A model generated the notes under the pieces. The model did no database searches, was not told the DNA's origin, and saw nothing but the letters and a program-made list of their open reading frames with translations. A stretch of DNA of 64,000 nt, taken from Mucilaginibacter straminoryzae. Its GTDB lineage: Bacteria > Bacteroidota > Bacteroidia > Sphingobacteriales > Sphingobacteriaceae. Of the stretch, positions 61,013 to 64,000 are shown piece after piece (the first letter of the stretch is position 1; every line of letters begins with the position of its first letter). The DNA is taken from positions 310,001-374,000 of the forward strand of contig NZ_JALJEJ010000002.1 of assembly GCF_022953055.1 (NCBI RefSeq), given 5' to 3'. The position numbers and the translations under genes were made by a program.

Positions 61013-61810
61013 ATGGCAGCTATTCAATTTTTTCTTGGCGATACTAAACAACATCGCACTGTCGCCGGCTGTAGCATTGCCCTTACCCATTATTCCGGCG
61101 ACTGCGGTTATGAGGAATGGCATGCACACGAAAATTCCGGCATCAGCTTATTGCTGAATGGCAGCCATACAGAAGATTTACAGCATAAAGAGTATAAAAG
61201 AGTGCCTGGTGATCTGAAATTTATACCCGCTGGCGAACAGCATCGTTGCAACAATTATACACCCGGTACCCGGAAAATAAATGTTGATTTTAATGAGAAA
61301 CTGATCCGTGACCTGACGATAAAAGAAGAGCACTTGTTCAACTGGATTCCACAATCTGTCAATACCAAATTCACACTCATCAGGCTTTGCCATGAACTGC
61401 ACGACAGCTCACTTCAGGCCGGTGCCTCTGCAGAATTGTTGTTATACCAGTTGCTTGATGCCGGGACGCAACCTTCGCCGATGGCCAGTAAAACACCACC
61501 GCTATGGATTTTAAAATTACAGCAATTACTAAATGATGAATGGGATAAGCCTATTAGTTTGGATGAACTATCCTCAAAGATCGGTGTTCATCCGGTAACA
61601 ATATCCCGTTATTTTCCGCTTTATTTTTCAATCACCTTAAGCACGTACAGCAACCGGATTAAGGTTGATAAGGCATTGAGAATGATTAAAAGCACCTCCC
61701 TGCCGCTCACCAGGATAGCTTATGACTGCGGCTTCGCAGACCAGGCGCATTTTACGCGCACGTTTAAGGCTGCTACCGGTTACCTGCCTAACGCGTTCCG
61801 GAAATTATAA
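61013..61810 (+). CDS. AraC-family transcriptional regulator
   Basis: 265 residues. The N-terminal cupin-like sensor (about 20-100, EWHAHENSGISLLLNGSHTE and GDLKFIPAGEQHRCNNYTPG) precedes the AraC DNA-binding domain (about 165-265) with SLDELSSKIGVHPVTISRYF and the second helix-turn-helix ITRIAYDCGFADQAHFTRTF-like segment (LTRIAYDCGFADQAHFTRTF here). It probably activates a nearby gene in response to a small ligand. The M3 peptidase gene begins 73 bp downstream on the same strand, but the regulator's target is unknown. Confidence 0.88.
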   Translation: MAAIQFFLGDTKQHRTVAGCSIALTHYSGDCGYEEWHAHENSGISLLLNGSHTEDLQHKEYKRVPGDLKFIPAGEQHRCNNYTPGTRKINVDFNEKLIRDLTIKEEHLFNWIPQSVNTKFTLIRLCHELHDSSLQAGASAELLLYQLLDAGTQPSPMASKTPPLWILKLQQLLNDEWDKPISLDELSSKIGVHPVTISRYFPLYFSITLSTYSNRIKVDKALRMIKSTSLPLTRIAYDCGFADQAHFTRTFKAATGYLPNAFRKL

Positions 61811-61883
61811 AATAACGAAAAGGCTAATTTAGTTCAATTCCGGCACCTCCCTGGAGTTTACTTTTGAGCAAAATGATCTAACG

Positions 61884-63767
61884 ATGCCGGTCTCACCTAT
61901 CAGAAAATATCAAGCACTATTAGCGTTCTTGTTAATTTGCAGCTCATTCTGCGCCCATTCCCAGCAATTCGATCCGTTTGACGGACAAGCAGCGTCATTT
62001 CATGTCCGGTTTTCCCGCTATTTTAAAAACGAGGCTGATGAGAAAGCGACCCGAGCACGGCTGCTGGACAGCATTGCAGTTTTAAAGCGCGATACAGCCT
62101 GGTCGCCGGAGAACTTACGTGCGCACCTCGATACCTATGAACGCCTGCTGGTAGCGATGGAAAGGCATCTCTGCTACTTCACGCTAAAATGTTACGTCAA
62201 TAACAAAGATACGTTGGCCAGGCAGGCTTACGATCAGTTGGATGCTTCTACCGGCGCCCTTCAGGGAATGGTTAGCACCAGATTACTTAAGCCGGCTTTT
62301 ATAAGTTTAACTGATGAACAACTGAGCAACTATGGCTTAACTGCTTACCGATACCTGTTAAAGCAGGCCGCCTGTGAAGCTGTTCACAACTTGTCAGACA
62401 AAGAAGAGGCAATGGCCCATCAACTATCGGATGTCATGGTTGACCATTTGATTAACCGGTATGATGCATTAATGGACAATATCAAAGCGGATTCTGTCCA
62501 GTCGGGATCGATAAAATATGATCCGGTTACTGCTTTGCCGGTTATTCTTAAAAGCCCCGACAGCACCCTACGCAGGAAAGGCACGGCCGCTTATCACCAG
62601 GCCTATGCCCGGCATGCTGACGTACTGGCCACCACCCTGATTGATTTAACCATGCAGAAAACAGCCATGGCCAGGCTAAGGGGATTTAAGAGCGCTACCG
62701 AACGTGCTTATCTCCGCAGATTACAACTGCCTGAAGCTGCGGTTAAGGAGATGCTTGCTGAAATAGCAAGGCATACCGATGTGCTTCAAAACTATCAGCG
62801 CATACAGGCAGATCAGGTGAGCAGGATGACTGGGATCAAAAACGTCCATAGCTGGGACGCCTCATTACCGCTAAGCTATAAAGCTCAGGCACTGCCTTAC
62901 GCCCAGGCCAGGTCGTTAATCTTAACCGCGTTGGAACCGCTGGGCATGGAATACGGACAGGCGTTTTCAAAACTGCTTGACCCGGCGAATGGTGAACTGG
63001 ATATCGCCGGTGGGCCAAACCGGGTGACTGAATTCACATCCGTTGGCTTCCCGGGTGTGCCCGAAAGCCTTTATATGAGGAGCTACAACGGAACCATCCG
63101 AGAAATTTCGCGTTTGGCGCACGAAGGCGGTCATGCAACGCATGAACAACTGATGAGCGATCACCTTTCTGTGCCGTCTTATAAAAACGGACCAAGTTTT
63201 TTATTTGAAGCCTACGCGATCTTCAATGAGTTATTACTGATGGATGAACTGGAAAAGCGTGCGCCTACGCCAGCAGGTAAGGCCTATTTTACCAAAATGT
63301 TTTTAGACAAGCTTTCGCTCGAGCTATTTACCTCTGCAGAAGAGGGTGCATTTGAACAAGGGCTTTACGAAGGTGTTGTTGCAGGGACGATTAATGACCG
63401 CCGGGGCGTGGATAGTCTTTATGCCGGTATTATGAACAAATATGACCGCTACTTTGCAAGTGAACCAGAAAGGCGCAGCGAGTGGATCAATAAGCGCCTG
63501 CTTTATGACGACCCCATTTACAATGTCAATTACCTTTACGCCATGCTGGTCTCTTGCAAGCTGTACACTATGGCCCATGAGGATCAGAAGAACTTCGCCC
63601 GGAAATACGCAGCACTGCTAAAAAATGGTTTTGACGCCCCTGCAGATGCCCTGCTTCAAAAGTTCATGGATTTTAAACTTAACCACACCGATCTGTTAAA
63701 TGGGGCACTAAAGCTGATGAAGGATAAAACATTGCAATTGCAAAAAATCTATGGCCAGGTTAAATAA
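61884..63767 (+). CDS. Secreted M3-family metallopeptidase (oligoendopeptidase-like)
   Basis: 627 residues with a signal peptide (about 1-26, ending AHS). The zinc motif H413-E-G-G-H417 is in RLAHEGGHATHEQ, and the downstream Glu ligand lies in FLFEAYAIFNELLL. Other M3 features are the long helical N-terminal half and the C-terminal DDPIYNVNYLYAML segment. M3 enzymes degrade short peptides; with a signal peptide this one acts in the periplasm. The nearest relatives are PepF-type enzymes. Confidence 0.87.
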   Translation: MPVSPIRKYQALLAFLLICSSFCAHSQQFDPFDGQAASFHVRFSRYFKNEADEKATRARLLDSIAVLKRDTAWSPENLRAHLDTYERLLVAMERHLCYFTLKCYVNNKDTLARQAYDQLDASTGALQGMVSTRLLKPAFISLTDEQLSNYGLTAYRYLLKQAACEAVHNLSDKEEAMAHQLSDVMVDHLINRYDALMDNIKADSVQSGSIKYDPVTALPVILKSPDSTLRRKGTAAYHQAYARHADVLATTLIDLTMQKTAMARLRGFKSATERAYLRRLQLPEAAVKEMLAEIARHTDVLQNYQRIQADQVSRMTGIKNVHSWDASLPLSYKAQALPYAQARSLILTALEPLGMEYGQAFSKLLDPANGELDIAGGPNRVTEFTSVGFPGVPESLYMRSYNGTIREISRLAHEGGHATHEQLMSDHLSVPSYKNGPSFLFEAYAIFNELLLMDELEKRAPTPAGKAYFTKMFLDKLSLELFTSAEEGAFEQGLYEGVVAGTINDRRGVDSLYAGIMNKYDRYFASEPERRSEWINKRLLYDDPIYNVNYLYAMLVSCKLYTMAHEDQKNFARKYAALLKNGFDAPADALLQKFMDFKLNHTDLLNGALKLMKDKTLQLQKIYGQVK

Positions 63768-63838
63768 AACGGGTGAACACGAATAGCAGCGCAACACAAA
63801 TCAGATGTAATTTATCTACGGGCTTAACCGCATGCCGA

Positions 63839-64000
63839 TTAATTTTCAGTAGCATCTGCATGCAGTATTTCCGGCGATATCAAAACGTAATCATATTTTT
63901 CAATTAGTTGGTAGGTATCTCTGGATAAGGTAGCGTCATACTTTACTTTCAATTTTCTCAGATCAATCAACACCCATTTATCCTTTTCATACAGGCTTGA
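63839..64000 (-). CDS. C-terminal end of an unrecognised protein (5' end outside the window)
   Basis: The minus-strand frame is open from the window edge to a TAA at 63839-63841, about 53 codons. The residues include YEKDKWVLIDLRKLKVKYDA and end DATEN. I do not recognise it, and too little is present to assign a family. Confidence 0.6.
   Translation of the reverse strand, partial: SSLYEKDKWVLIDLRKLKVKYDATLSRDTYQLIEKYDYVLISPEILHADATEN

Overview
The window looks like a chromosomal segment of a Bacteroidota bacterium of the Sphingobacteriaceae type, and Mucilaginibacter or a close relative is my best guess. This rests on gene content (TonB receptor with a carboxypeptidase-regulatory-like domain, ribosomal protein THX, alpha/beta-fused 2-oxoacid dehydrogenase E1, DAHP synthase fused to chorismate mutase), TAnnTTTG-type promoter boxes close to start codons, general lack of Shine-Dalgarno sequences, and a tmRNA tag ending GENTYALAA. 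No genus-level search was possible.

Layout. 1-1652: 3' part of a secreted TPR protein. 1.8-4.8 kb: carotenoid/isoprenoid genes crtB-idi, divergent from a CarH-like MerR/B12 photoreceptor regulator. 4.8-9.1 kb: hydrolases (metallophosphoesterase, esterase, SGNH hydrolase, MINPP-like phytase). The phytase ends an operon headed by a TonB receptor and a beta-helix lipoprotein (13.3-7.7 kb, minus strand), which carries a phased TTAA array resembling a Pho box. 13.4-21.3 kb: FAH-family hydrolase, three PAS or TPR histidine kinases, and two tiny genes including ribosomal protein THX. 21.3-23.8 kb: arsenic operon arsR-DUF6428-arsC-acr3 with palindromic operators. 24-32.8 kb: MHS transporter, proline dehydrogenase, S4 protein-aroB, nitroreductase, two L,D-transpeptidases, DinB. 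32.8-39.3 kb: a five-gene minus-strand signalling cluster (REC-kinase, CHASE3 hybrid kinase with three receivers, lone receiver, CheR, CheB). 39.5-41.1 kb: moaC and a MobB-like/MobA fusion. 41.2-48.9 kb: aromatic amino acid genes (attenuated pheA, DAHPS-chorismate mutase, aroA, aroC), then an MFS transporter and a HAD phosphatase. 48.9-53.9 kb: repeat-rich accessory zone with small membrane proteins, an alpha/beta hydrolase and an orphan RepA-like ATPase. 53.9-58.6 kb: 2-oxoacid dehydrogenase E1, DUF1573 protein, aminotransferase, tmRNA. 58.7-64 kb: sparse region, two coupled membrane proteins, an AraC regulator, an M3 peptidase and the end of an unrecognised gene.

The strongest observation is a complete ribosome-mediated attenuator in front of pheA. 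It has a 21-residue leader peptide with 5 Tyr and 4 Phe, an 18-bp-armed terminator, and a 9-base segment at the leader's end identical to the distal terminator arm, so the two compete for the same partner. Next are the Pho-box-like array in front of the putative inositol-phosphate uptake operon, the CarH-like regulator beside crtB-idi, and several families of intergenic repeats, one of which appears to have been absorbed in frame into aroA.
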